Source: Gnetum montanum
Lineage: Eukaryota > Streptophyta > Gnetopsida > Gnetales > Gnetaceae
Assembly (NCBI GenBank): GCA_015680685.1
Contig: MNCI01036652.1
Span: 149,900 to 213,899 of the forward strand
DNA: 64,000 nt
Direction of reading: 5' to 3'
The notes beneath the pieces are model-generated. The model saw only the letters and a program-made list of their open reading frames with translations. It had not been told where the DNA came from and ran no database searches. Below are positions 19,800 to 31,860 of this stretch, one piece after another. Every line of letters begins with the position of its first letter. Position 1 is the first letter of the stretch. The position numbers and the translations under genes were made by a program.

Positions 19800-20530
19800 A
19801 ATTTCAACCATCACTTTAACTATGACCATCATGGTGCTGTCCAAAAAATCTTTCTTAAACTGTGGCAGGTTTTCCCTTATGCCAGTGGCAATTATAATCA
19901 AATTATGAGCTCTTTATTCTACCTGCTCATAAAAGGTTTTTCTTTTGCTTAATTTCATCTGTGTTTGCACTTACTTCTTTGATCCATTTTTTGTGAAACT
20001 TAAATTCTGAAATTAGCTCTTGGAAATTTGGCTGTGCCATGAATAACTAGTCAAGAGCTTTATTCTTTTTGGCTTCTTCCAACTCTAAGCTTCTAAATGT
20101 CATTTACTCTTCTAACTATTGATACGCATGTTCTTTATTTTTAATCAAAAAATTTCTTTATTGTGATAGCTACCATTATTTTCTCATTAAGCTCTTTGGA
20201 ATCCTTAAGGTCATTCTTCAACCTACATATTTCTTCATTGTTTTGCATCAAAAACTGCTTGAGCCTAACAATTCTATCATCAGCTAATTGACCCATATCT
20301 CTTATTAGAACAACTATAGCTTCATACATGTCTTGATGTTGCATAATTAACTTGTGTCCACCTTTTAATGGGCCATCTTCCTTGTAAGGGAAAATGACAA
20401 TAGACTTTGTCTTTGGTTGATTTTGATGTTTTTGGCTCAAGATAATTTTTCCTTCTTTCTCTTTCACTCTAAAAGATGTTAAAGCCCCATTCATAAGATA
20501 GCCCAATGAAAACTCTATCAAGGCTAGCAA
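19800..20530 (-). pseudogene. Decayed coiled-coil-rich coding remnant, unrecognised
   Basis: The minus strand has a 129-residue open frame (20530-20141) with YEAIVVLIRDMGQLADDRIV RLKQFLMQNNEEICRLKNDL, a plausible coiled coil. After a frameshift, similar Glu/Lys-rich coding continues with in-frame stops (SLELEEAKKNKALD, AQPNFQELISEFKFHKKWIK, EVSANTDEIKQKKNLL) to about 19850. Continuity of amino-acid character across more than 200 residues suggests a real but dead gene. Family unknown. It is the only non-transposon-like coding remnant I see. Confidence 0.4.
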
Positions 20531-21111
20531 TGAGGATCTAGTGGTTGAGCTCTCAGACTACTGCTAGTCTTGTTGTTACTATTCATGAGTTTGCTCCTAC
20601 TGTTGTTCAAGTAATTTTTGTTGCTACTCCTTCCTTATTTTAATCTCTTGAATTTGATCTTTCCTTGCCGCGTGAACTCTCAAACATTCAGCATTGTCTA
20701 ACAAGAATATTTGGAAACTGGAAATTGGAAGTTTTTATTATGTCTAAGAAATCACAAGGATTTGTTGAACAGTTACAAAGCCTCAACATATTTTTTAAGA
20801 AAGTGGAAAACATCATTGATGTAATGCCCCAAGCAGATAGGGTCAATTTGAAAGAAACCAATCAAAAAACTACAATTAATAGCATAATTCAATTGCATGC
20901 AAGCCAAACATGGGCAAAATTAAAAAAAATATATGTTATTCATCTTCTATGTTTTGTTTGCATAGTCTACAACTATGCTCTTCTCTTGGGAAATTAATAC
21001 AATGACCTATCTCAATAAGGAGATGATGAGAGCTCATTCTTGCTCTAGCAATTTGATTCCTTAAATGAATAGAATTAGCTGAGAATAAGTAATTTTGAGT
21101 AGTAGATAACA
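20531..21111. other. Intergenic DNA left of LINE B
   Basis: AT-rich sequence. A 110-residue plus-strand frame (20665-20997) has no recognisable motif and looks like chance. The interval ends at the target duplication of LINE B. Confidence 0.4.
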
Positions 21112-21122
21112 AACCTCCTCTA
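21112..21122. repeat. Target-site duplication, left of LINE B
   Basis: AACCTCCTCTA is repeated exactly at 27345-27355 after the A-rich end of LINE B. It defines the full insertion. Confidence 0.8.
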
Positions 21123-21142
21123 GATGATAGTTAGGATTCCAA

Positions 21143-21970
21143 ATGCTAAGTGAAGGTAATGAGAGGATGGCTGAGACTGGGGACAGTGCGGGGGCTGTCA
21201 CATGGAGATGGGGGATGGTGAGGGGGAAATTGCATGGGAGATGGCATTGGGTGGTGCCAAGGGGGCCCCCCAGGGCCAACAACAGTGGCAGCCCAATGGG
21301 GCATGTAGGCGTGACTAGGGGATCTAGTTTCACAAGTAGGGGCATTGAGGAATGCTCCCACATGAACGGCATGATGGGGTTGTGGATTAGTGGATCACTA
21401 GTTGAGGGGGTTCAAACTATGGAGCATAGTCTGATAGGGTGATTCATGTCATCTAGGACCTGAAGTAAGCTAGACCTCATCTAAAAGTGGACAAAGAAGG
21501 TCTGGGGGCTTAGGGAGGTGGAGGTGCATAGTCTGTCAGATGACCTACTTCTATTCATCTTTAAGAGTTTAGAGGAGTGGGATACTATCCTCCAGGGAGG
21601 GTCATGGTTTTACAGCATGAAGGGGGTTGGTGCTTATGCATTGATGGTCAAGGGCACATCGAGAGTCGAACCTATTCACGTGTGCATCGATCTAAGTGCT
21701 TGTTTCTAGGATTCCTTGGGAAATGTGGAATTTGGACTTTTTGAGACATGTTGCAAAGAGTTTCAACATGTCTCAAAAATTTTATCTCCTTTGATAAGGT
21801 TACGCAATCAATGGAGCAAATGGGTTTCACTCAGCTTTTCCTTTGGCAAGCCTTATCCCCAAAGGACCTGGTCAAGGAGGTTGTGCTCAAGTTGTCAAGG
21901 GGAGATGAACGGCTCTGGGTAGAATTCAAGAACCTCAAAATAGAACAACCAGCAAAGGGTTTGCCATAGG
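21143..21970 (+). pseudogene. LINE B ORF1 (DUF4283-like)
   Basis: The N-terminal part is Gly/Arg/Trp-rich low-complexity sequence. Near 21518-21720 the frame reads LLLFIFKSLEEWDTILQGGS WFYSMKGVG followed by PIHVCIDLSACF. This follows the DUF4283 pattern (F....E.D...L..GPW.F.......L......P..VP.WVRL) typical of plant LINE ORF1. Next comes NVEFGLFETCCKEFQHV and related sequence also seen in LINE A at 12300-12600. It probably bound RNA in the LINE particle. Stops and shifts are present. Confidence 0.65.
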
Positions 21971-22489
21971 CCCGAGGGGGTGCTCCCTCTGTAAGAAAAA
22001 TTTTCACTACGAGATTGATTACAAGTTTTGGGATGTGGGGGCATAGTAGGCCAAAGCTGCCATGCGTGGCTTGGGGGTGGGCCCTGGGGATGGGGGCTGG
22101 GCTATGGTGGACCAACAAGGGCAAGTGCAGGTGTAACCTACTAACCCTTGTATTCCCCTGGCAAGGCCTAGGGCTACACATAGCCCATCTCCCACTACCC
22201 CACCTTCCATCATGCCTACTAAGCCAAGGGTTGAGCTCCCCCCACTAGGTGAGTGGGTTAATGTCGTTTGAGGGAGTTCTAAGCCACAACATCTGATTGA
22301 GACACATTTTCCTTTGGAGGACTCCAAGTGTTTTCCAGTGTCATCGAGTGGTTTTCTGGTGTCACTGGGTGGGGGTTGGCTAGGATTCCCATCCAACCTT
22401 TTATCGTAGGACAAACAGACAAGGCGGAGTATCAATTTGGATTTATAGCAAACCCTAAAAGAGGTCTACTAGCGACGTTCCACTGGTAA

Positions 22490-23130
22490 TGCATGAAGAT
22501 CCTCTCATGGAACTATAGGGGACAAGGTATGCCCTATAAAAAATACCCTACGTGAGATTGTGTGAAGTGAGGATTGCAACATTGTCTACCTATAGGAAAC
22601 AAAACTACAGGTTTCAGAATCTTTCCACCTGCAATGGGATGGTTGAAAGGTGCACCTAAGGCCCTATATGGGACATGTAGGGGGCTTGGCTATCCTAGAT
22701 CACCCTAAGGTTCTAGTGATTAATTTGTCACAATGTTGTTTCACATTCCCTCCCAATGCCTCTGGTTGACAAACTTTTATGGGCCCAAACCTAGGAGCTA
22801 CGCTTGTTGGAATTGGAGAGCGTGGCAGCACTAATCCTGGATCAACAAGCCTAGCTTATTGTGGCTAATTTCAACCAATGGCCTTACTCCTAGGAAAAAT
22901 TGGAAAAAGATTGCACCTACCCCCCAGGGGCCCAGGAGTTTCAGCGTTTTTGGTGTCACACTTGCTGGTCAACTTGGAGATTGAAAATTGTCAATTTATG
23001 TGGAGCATCAGATGTAAGGGGGCCAAACCAACCCTCTCTAGGATCGATTGGATTTGGATTGGCTTGGATTTGCTACTGCAACTGGATGTGTAGGTTACAA
23101 GATAGGTGTGGGTTGCCTTAGACCACCAAT
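22490..23130 (+). pseudogene. LINE B endonuclease remnant
   Basis: The opening RSWNYRG-type block (ATCCTCTCATGGAACTATAG, KILSWNYRG-like) is at about 22498-22520. CNIVYL*ETKLQ follows near 22577-22612, then VLVINLSQCC and, in the position of GDFN, VANFNQW near 22862. These are the usual LINE apurinic-endonuclease landmarks. At least three frame breaks are visible. Confidence 0.7.
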
Positions 23131-23679
23131 CGATCCTTTCTTGTCTGGAGCTCCCACGAAGACGATTACCTCATTCATTCTACTTTAAAGTATCTTGGCT
23201 AATCAAGCCTTGGCTGCATCCCTTGGTTGAAGATATCTGGGTGTGTTACCAGTCGAATTGAGGGGACCCCAAGAATTTTCTGTGGGATGGCCTCCTCCAC
23301 CTAAAGTGAGGGCTATCCGATCCGTGGCAGTCTAGGATAAATTTTCATTCTGGTTAGGGCGTAGGGACCTAAGGTCTAGGTTGGTTGAGATTCAAGCCCA
23401 ACAAGAGGCTAGCAAGGACCTACAGGATGAGGAAGCAAGCATTTTGAAGCAATTGTAGGCACTGGACCTGGAAGAGGAAATCTATTAGAAGTAGTGTTCA
23501 TGAGTCAAGTGGCTTAGGGAGGGTGATAAATATACAAAATTATTTTTTGTAACCACCAAGTCTCGTGGGTTGTGCCAACGCCAGGCAACACTAATGGATG
23601 ACAGGGCCTTGGTAAATGATTCGAAAGTCATCACCCGAAAGTTGGTAGATTATTGGGGCACAATTTGGACAAAGTAGAC

Positions 23680-24920
23680 CACATTGCTGATCTCGGTACA
23701 AATCCTGCAAGTGCTAGTGGAGGGGGACAACACTCGATTACTGGGTCCATTTTCCTTGCGGGAGTTACAAGAGGCCATTGGCTCTATGCGGAGAGTTAAG
23801 GCACTGAGGCCAAATGACTTGAATGTCAAGTTCTTTAAGGAATTTTTCAACATTGTGGGGCCCAATGTGCTTGATACTTTCAACCTGATGTTGGCTAGAT
23901 GTTAGGTGTGTCAAGAGATCAATTAATCAAGGATTGTCTATATCCCCAAGTGGGCCAATGCCTTGTTCCCCATCCATTTCCAACCCATTGGGGTCTGTAA
24001 TGTGTTGTTCAAAATCTTTTCTAAGTTGATTATTCAACGACTAGTCCCCATCATGCCAAAACTTGTCAGGGAACACCGTGTAGGGTTTTTTCAAGGGTAG
24101 TTCTTCCAAAACCAAGTGGTCCTCATGCAAGAAATCCTCCACTTCCTATGACTTTCAAAATTCCCTAGATTGTACCTCAAATTGGATATTACAGAGGCCT
24201 ATGATATGATCAGTTGGTAGGCACTCACTACCATTATGGCACAACAAGATTTTAACCCTAATTTCTTACAGTTGTGCATTCATTTGCAAGCGTCGATTGC
24301 TTTCACCTTTTATGTGGGGAGTTGGCTCTAGGGTTTCTCATTTCCCGAAAGGGGTTTGAGACAAGGGGACCCCCTATCATCGCTACTCTTTATTATCACC
24401 ATGGACATGCTGAAATACTACTGTAAGCCTATAGGGATGGGGGGCTTATGGTTGTGGACATGGAATGTCTTGTCGAACATTACACAGATGACACGATGCT
24501 TCTTAGCCAAGTTGGGATCCCCCATGTGTGACTAATTAACTGGGCACTTACATGTCTATCAGAGGAGGTTAGCCTAGTGGTAAATTGGGAGAAGTCTATG
24601 ATCCACTTCTTGAATGTGGATGCATAGGTTAAGTGTCAAATTACGTAGGTGTTGGGGTTCCCCCTAGGGATGGCCCAGGACTCATACCTTGGTATCCCAC
24701 TTTTTGACTGCGGGCAATGCATGGCTTGGAATGCAATCCTGCAAAAAATTGAGGGTCAGGTGGGCCATTGGGCTAATTGCTTTCTCATGTGGAAAGAGAG
24801 GTTGGTGCTGGTGTCCATGGTGCTCGCTACAATGGCACATTTTATGGCTGCCATTACTACTCCCCCACAGGCTATGATCCAAAATATAAAGCAACTCATT
24901 CAAAATTTTGTGTGATCAGG
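23680..24920 (+). pseudogene. LINE B reverse transcriptase remnant
   Basis: Blocks in order: LREVQEAIGSM-like (LRELQEAIGSMRRVKALRPN, 23756-23815), FQPIGVCNVLFKIFSKLI, KLDITEAYDMI (KLDI..AYD), GLRQGDPLSSLLFIITMDM and HYTDDTMLLSQVG carrying the YxDD catalytic block. SYLGIPLFDCGQC and WKERLVLVSMVLATMAHFM form the thumb region. The catalytic Asp pair is retained, but numerous TAG/TGA stops and shifts disable the protein. Confidence 0.85.
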
Positions 24921-25229
24921 AGGTAAAGGAGGGAGTAAATTACACCTCATTGGTTGGGACAAGATCACACACCCTCAAGACGTAGGGGGCCTAGGTGTTT
25001 TCAAATTTGAAGACAAGCTAACGATGGGACAGCAACAACTATTGTTATAGGTTACCCAATGGGGCAAAGGGACTATGTAGTGGATTCACATCATGCACAA
25101 GAAATATGATAGGTGGCAAATGGAGGCGCACAACTCCAAGCCATGGGGGATACTTTGCACACATGCATAGCACATGCTAGCATGGTGGTGGATGGAACAG
25201 ACATCACACCAACTCATGAAATTAATGTA

Positions 25230-25470
25230 CCCACTTGTACATAGTTGGTGGCAAGTTTCGTAGGGAAGATTGCCAAAGAAAATAAAGGCTTTCCGTTGGC
25301 TCCTTGAAAGTAATGCCCTACCGGTATAAGCATCATTAATACAATGTAGCCTTAACATTTACACCACTTTCCCCCTTTGCAATGGTGGACCCAAGACTAT
25401 GTTGTACTTTGTGTTTCACTACCCTTACATGCAGAACATGTGGCAGGCAGCAGGCTGGCATGCCTCAATG
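25230..25470 (+). pseudogene. LINE B RT zinc-binding domain
   Basis: GRLPKKIKAFRWLLESNALP V, then PLCNGGPKTMLYFVFHYPYM, corresponds to the P.KI..F.W......L domain after LINE RT. The metal-binding Cys residues are largely lost. The matching region in LINE A is better preserved. Confidence 0.6.
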
Positions 25471-25759
25471 CCATTAACAGGAGACTCTAAAGCCATGTTG
25501 CTTTTATGGGAGGCATGGAAGATATAATAACAAAATCTTCCAACAATAGCCCATGCCTACTCCTATGCAGGTGGTTGTTTGAACGAAGAAAGCATGGGCA
25601 AAAATTGTCATGGCAATGGGAGTCACGCCAACATACAAGCTGGCCTACTTGGTGTTCCATGTGCATGTAGAGCTCTAGGGTCTGGTTGAGCAGAGCGGTT
25701 GGGATGCTATTCTCTCATGGCTAGAAGGTGACCCAACTCTCCTTAATGATGCTTTCTTC

Positions 25760-26720
25760 TCTAACTAGCAGGCCAATAGAATGGAATTTTGTGGCATGGA
25801 AATCATGTTGACTGAGATGGCGATCACTAATTACTTGGGGACCCAAGCATATGGTGAGATTATTCTTCCCACGACTCAAGGGCTCCAAGATGCTGAGCTA
25901 TTCTATGATGGGCCGATGCCACATATGAAGAGTGGGCATGTTCCCAAGTCTACTCTATTGCCAATTTGGGGTTGGGCTACTGAGTTGGTTGACTAATTTT
26001 TTGTCTAGTCTGATAATGGGTCCAAGCTGCAAGGCACGCACTTCGCATTCTTGAAATGCTTGAAATTTGGGCTTAAGGCCAACCTGCCCTAGTTTTTTCT
26101 AGCTATGCTATGGCAGCGGAAGAGGGGGCATCATTCCAAGCTCATTTTGGCCCTTTGGCAGGGTGTGGTGGTCGTGCAACCAACATCGGATCCCCCTGTG
26201 CTTTCCCAATCGAGGGCTACTACAAAACCTACGATGGTCTACTCTAGGAAGCAGGTCAAGTATCAAGAGATAGTTGTGCCAACTTTGATGATTGTGGTGG
26301 GGGTATTTCTACCCCATGTGGGTTGCAATCATGATGAGGTGCTTGTTGCAGAGCTGGACAGGATCGTGGAGGCAACAGCGGCAAAGGCTAAAGCTAACGA
26401 GTGATAGGCCTGGGAGGCCTGGTGGGAGGAGGCTCTCCAATGGGCACAAGCTGACATGGAGTCCTGGTTTCGTGAACAGGAGTAGGAGCTGCTTAGGCGA
26501 TAGGCTCTACCAACAAAGGGCTCATGGGCTTCACTAGTGGATGAGCTCTACGACCAAGTTTGGGCAAAGCTGTAGCAAGAAGAGTGCACTCAGAGAAAAA
26601 GGGAGCGAATAGAGAGTGCACAGTAGGTTTGAGAGCAAGAGGAGGAGATGTAGAGACAATGCCAGCTAGATAGGGCACATAAGCAATGTGTGCAATAGTG
26701 GCTTGGGGAAGGGTGATGCC
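25760..26720 (+). pseudogene. LINE B conserved extension and Glu/Arg/Gln-rich third region
   Basis: After the zinc domain, both LINEs encode a segment ending LKSTFPKLWQDVAKLVD (LINE A, 16360-16420) or PKSTLLPIWGWATELVD (LINE B, 25945-25995). Next is a spacer and then a charged, probably coiled-coil stretch (ELDRIVEATAAKAKANE; EAWWEEALQWAQADMESWF). I cannot name a domain. Presence in both copies suggests it was part of the active element. Confidence 0.5.
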
Positions 26721-28145
26721 CTTATGTTGTGTTGGGCATAAACTGTGATTTTTCATGGGTGGCCCTAACACAACACATTCATTGTACCTCCATGCATTTC
26801 CATCCAGATGGTGGAGGATCAACTGTAGAGCGGGTCTAGCACAAGGTCGCTCTGCAAGATTTCCAATAGGCCATTGGTTTTGTGATCTTTGAGCTACATC
26901 GCAACACACTAGATATACTACATGCCCTTGAACGGCCACAGTGCATGTCATGTCATACCTCAACAACCATAATGACTACAGTGTTTCCCAGGCTTCATCT
27001 ACACCTTGATTTTTTTTTCCTTGGGTGTTGTGGTCATTTTTTTTTGTCAAGTTTCCTATCAAGCTGGGTCGTCCTTTGTTTGCACATGGTGTGTATATCA
27101 TTTGGGGGGCATGGGAGCTGGGGAGTGAGGTAAGGTATGGTACATTGGCAAATGTGTTCTATCAAGGTTCTTTTGGTCAGGTCCAACATAATCATGCTAG
27201 GGTTGTGGGGGTTATTTGCCTAGTGCCATGGGTGCATTGGTTCCCCCTCTTTGGGGTTGGGTCCATCCTGCCATTTATTTGTGGCTTCAATTTGTAATTT
27301 TTTCATTTCAGTAATTTTATCCTGAACATTTTCTCAAAATAAAAAACCTCCTCTAATAGAATATAAATAAAAATGATTTTCCTTGATGTATTTAACCAAA
27401 ATTTAGCCAATTTTTTTTTTTACTAAAAGAGCCTTTTATTTAAAGGAAGATCCATTGTTGCAATATTCCATGATTGAAGCCATAATTTACCTTGATGTAA
27501 CCATCCATTTTCTTGTGTAGCATTCATTATCTCTTTAGCATAATTAACTTCCTCCATATGCCTTAACTTCTAACTATAAGCAATACATTGACAAAGGGCT
27601 TTAACCTCAAGAGGAAGCAAATCTGCTTCTATAAGTAAGATATCATAAAAAGTTTGCATTTTCACTTGAAATTCACATACAAAAAACTATTTTTGAACAT
27701 ACTCTAGTTTTTTCCAATTATGTGTAGAAAGAGAAGGTCCTCAAGCAACACACCCATATAATAATATAGGTTGGACAAGACTACAAAAAAGTTTCATTCT
27801 AATCTCCCATGTCAAAACTTGTTTCCTACTACAATTATCTCTTAGAGCAAATAGAGCTCGCATACCACTTGAAACCCTTTGAGCAACAAGGGTAATCCAA
27901 CTATAATTATTGAAAAATTTAACTCCTAAATATTTATAAGATTCACATAATTGTAATTTCTATTTCTAGTACCACAAACTAGAATTTTAGTCTTATCAAT
28001 ATTAACTTTCATACCAAAATGGTTGCAATAGTCATGGAGAATTTAAAGCATATAATTTAATCTTGTAGTTGATTTTGCAATCAAGGCCACATCATCTACA
28101 AAGAGAAACATGTTCAAAAATAATCCATTTGATGACATACCATGA

Positions 28146-28620
28146 TTAAAGGCATTTTTGTATCCATTCCTCCAAAACATCTATAAACATGTCAAAAAGG
28201 GTAGGGAACAAAGGACAGCCTTGTTTAACTCCAACTGAGTTGTTGATAATTGTTCCTTCTCCAATAATATTATCTTCAATAAGAATGTTAACTATCTCAT
28301 AGATTCTTTTAGTTGCAAAAGGGAGATCTTGTGGAATGTTAATGCTATCCAATTTCTTCCAGATTTTATCTCAAGCAATAGAATCATGAGCCTTGGAGAA
28401 ATTAACAAAACAAATAAAAGTTGTATGATTGGGCCTTTTTTCTTTTTCTACACAATAACGCAAAGTTATTAAATGGTCTATAGTAAAATGACTCCTCCTA
28501 AAACCTACTTGTGATTACCCATTAACTAATTTGATTCTCCAAAATAGTACCCAAAAGCTTAGTGAAAACTGAATTGATTGCAATTAATCCGTAATTAATA
28601 AGATTTGTCCTATCTTATTT
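28146..28620 (-). pseudogene. LINE C reverse transcriptase blocks
   Basis: The minus strand reads SINIPQDLPFATKRIYEIVN, then NSVGVKQGCPLFPTLFDMFI DVLEEWIQ. GVKQGCPLSPTLF.L.ID.LE is the characteristic block of RTE-like and related LINE RTs, and differs from the LRQGDPLSP of LINE A/B. Further toward 27950-28140 the frame carries remnants matching the YADD and following blocks (FLFVDDVALIAKS-like around 28120-28060), with damage. Confidence 0.75.
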
Positions 28621-28922
28621 TTTGAAAAACAAGACTACTCAACTAAAACACCAAGTGTGATCCAAACCATGGTGAAGCCCTTTATTAAGAAGATTGCAAG
28701 CTACTTTTTGCACCAATGGACAACCCCATTTAAGAAGCTTTGCATATAATCCATTAACATTAGCACTTTTCCTAAGAAATAATCTTTGAATTCATGCAAA
28801 AATGTCATCAAGGGATAACTCAAGAACACTAGAGTTATCTTGCACAATCAAGGGAGCCTCTTGATTCAAAAGTTTATTGAAAAAATTTTGAATAGTAGAT
28901 AAGGAGAAATCCCAACCAAGTT

Positions 28923-29159
<237 letters not shown>

Positions 29160-29493
29160 GAATAAATTCCAATGGCTCTTTGGATTTGAGTGGAGCTCAC
29201 AAATCATTCTTTCCTATTTTTCTTTAATGAACTTCCTTTTTAAAAAACAAATAAGCTTTCTATAATTCTTCAGCATTGAAACATCAAAATGTGAAGCTAT
29301 AACATCTTTACAAGTTGTCAAACAATCCACATCAAACCATGGTTTTCTACAAGCAAGCCTCTTCTTTATATACACCTTAACAATTATAGCCAAAAAAACA
29401 TTAGTCAAATCTACCTCATTGTCATTGTTGACTAACATATTGGCCACTCTTGTTTGAAAATCTTGATGAAGGTCTTTTGTGAGATGACAAGTT

Positions 29494-30010
29494 CTACATT
29501 TCTTGTAATGAATATGACAAATTGAAGCAAGAATAGTGAATTTTAAGTAATGATAAGGAGATTAGGGAAGTTTTTTCTCCCACTTGAAAGTTTTTCATTG
29601 CATCCATTTTATCATGAGTAGACAAGAGAAGATCAATGCAAGAGTTACCTTGGTGCCCATTAAAGGTGAAATGAGAGGAGGAAGGAAATTTTCTGATGCT
29701 ATTAAGGATTAACAAATCAAAGGAATGACCCCACTCTAAGAAATAAATACCCCTCTAATTTGTACTATCATTAGCAAATGATCTTTTGTAAATGAAATTG
29801 AGCTCTTTACTAAAGTTTAATTGAGAATTCCAAACAAGCCTTCATTGAAGTTTCATTGGGGAAAGCTTATTCAGGGTTGTTGAGCTTCCAAGAGAAATAT
29901 TTTTTCTTCATAATAGCAATGTGTTGTTTGGAAAAATCTCTAGCCAATGGATAATCTTTGATCTTCAACTAGCAGCATAGCTCCACAATCACATAATAGT
30001 GTCAAAAGCT
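29494..30010 (-). pseudogene. LINE C endonuclease C-terminal part
   Basis: The minus strand reads RGIYFLEWGHSFDLLILNSI RKFPSSSHFTFNGHQGNSCI DLLLSTHDKMDAMKNFQVGE. This follows the end of LINE endonucleases, where a FT..G..S.IDY.L......I..F.VGE..SDHxPL pattern is usual. The catalytic SDH is replaced by LIS or nearby sequence here. Confidence 0.6.
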
Positions 30011-30443
30011 TTACTAATAATCTTCTTCTTAACTATTCCTCTACTTCATATTTTGCCTAATTCACCTCTTTATTTCAAGATTTTTAATATACATTGTTTG
30101 CATCATCATGATAATGATCTTTTCTAATCTCCATTGTTGCATACCATTTCCTTTAAGTGCCCAACAAAAATAAAATTTCATAAAAAAAAAAGAAACTACT
30201 TTATGCTTATAATCATGCCATAGAGGACTTCCCCACATCTACCTTCCTATTTCTAGAGCTACTAAATATAGGGTAACAAATCTAGGAAGCTCATGAGTCT
30301 ATTCTTCAAAACCAACTAGTCAATAAAACTATAAATTTTGCATAAAAAAAACAACTCTATGACATTTGTTCTTGATTTCTTCAATTATTTGATAATCTAC
30401 CATAAGTGAAAAAGCTCCCAAACTAAATATGAATAATGTGGGG

Positions 30444-31396
30444 TGATGAGACGCGATTCGCATGAGCCGCAATATCGCGTACGTGATATCGCGTCGTACC
30501 CTGCGATGTCGCGTACGCGATATCACAATCCACCGCCAAATCTATAAATAAGAGACGGCACTCCTCTTTTTTCCCATCCTAGGCTAGAAGTACAAAAACT
30601 CTGGCAGATTGATCATTCCAAAGATAGAATATTTTCCATGTGCCCGTAGTAGGAGTCCCCAAGTGAATGGATCTTTATTCGAGCAACATTGTACCTAAAC
30701 GCAAGTTGTGTATGGCAATAAAGACGAGCTTTGTGGATAAACCTTGCAGTGCATGGAATAGGATTTATTACCTGTTATTTATTACCCTGCAGTAGCGCGG
30801 CATGAGTACGACTTGATTACAAGCATTTACGGATGTGTACGGCTAATCAAGGAATCGGCTGCTCATCGTGATTAGATTCTCTCACCCTCAACTCCTAGAA
30901 TGCATAATGAGTACGACTTGATTACAAGCATCTAAGGATGTATACGGCTAGTCAAGGAACAGATGCTCATTACGCTTAGGCTAGTTAAGTGCCTCAGTAC
31001 GACCACTTCAAGCACGTGCGTTACGCGTGGTGATCCCAATAACGATTAGCGTTTGGTAGCCGCGGTTGCATAGTTCAGGGTGTGTACAGTAAGTGGGAAC
31101 GGATGCTGACACTAAGTAATTTAGACTTAGCTATTAGTTAAAGTTACTACTTAGTTTCTCAACCCTTCGCCTTTTAACATAGAAGACATAAAACATAAAA
31201 GACTATAAAAATCATATACCTCGGACTTACTTAACCATACACTGTGACAACTACAAGTAAGTCTGGGAAGACAACGAATGATTAACCCCAAGTGTTCCAT
31301 GGGGCGTGTAGGCATTTAGTCTACGGAGTTCGACCGGATCACGCATGCTACACTCGTTTCGTATGGTTGAGTGTAGGGGTACCTCGCCACTCATCA
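30444..31396 (+). repeat. Solo LTR 1 of family X (TGATGA...TCATCA)
   Basis: The 953-base unit starts TGATGAG, ends CCACTCATCA, and is flanked by perfect TGGGG duplications (30439-30443, 31397-31401). TATAAATA is at 30543-30550. A palindromic ATATCGCG/TACG array lies just inside the 5' end. It is longer than its sisters because a roughly 75-base piece (GAGTACGACTTGATTACAAG...) is tandemly duplicated at 30802-30880 and 30908-30985. Confidence 0.9.
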
Positions 31397-31401
31397 TGGG
31401 G

Positions 31402-31860
31402 TATACATAGTTCATCAAGAATTCAAGCAGTTGAGGATCAAAATAGCTTTTCTATTAACCAATAAGAAAAAAATCGTAATAGGAGTCGTCTAGGTGAGCT
31501 CGATGCTATGTAGCATAGCTAATAAAAAAAGGTGTTGTATACTTTAGCTAGAAACTTTGCTCAAAATATAATCCATTAAAAAAGAACTAATACTAAACTA
31601 CATTCCTTGCTCATGGACTTTTGCTAAGCTATGTTGTAATACATCATTCATGTATTCCATAGGAAAGAAGTTTCTACCATCTTCTAGTGCTACTATCACC
31701 CAAAGATGACAATCCCCAACAGAATTAATCTCATGCCCTAAGACACTAAAGAAGAGAATTATTTTAAAACAAAAAAAAATAAGAGATTAAAAATGTATAG
31801 ATTCTCACCTACTAGTGAGAGTAAATTGACATTTTTGTTGAATGGGTCATATGATGAGGA
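31402..31860 (-). pseudogene. Decayed coding continuing across solo LTR 1
   Basis: The minus strand reads GHEINSVGDCHLWVIVALED GRNFFPMEYMNDVLQHSLAK VHEQGM near 31735-31615. Removing the solo LTR joins LLEFLMNYVYP to HYSYLVWELF-type coding. It may be the 5' part of LINE C or of another element. I cannot name a domain. Confidence 0.4.

Larger units (their letters stand above)
21123..27344 (+). mobile_element. LINE B, full-length 6.2-kb LINE copy
   Basis: Bounded by an 11-base direct repeat and ending with an A-rich tail (CTCAAAATAAAAA). It contains, in order, an ORF1 with a DUF4283-like segment, endonuclease, reverse transcriptase, RT zinc-binding region, a conserved extension and a Glu/Arg/Gln-rich third region. 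LINE A shows the same order. All frames are broken, so the insertion is old. Confidence 0.88.

Noticed and set aside
20665-20997. A 110-residue plus-strand gene
   Set aside because: No motif, AT-rich low-complexity product, hydrophobic end by chance. No support.
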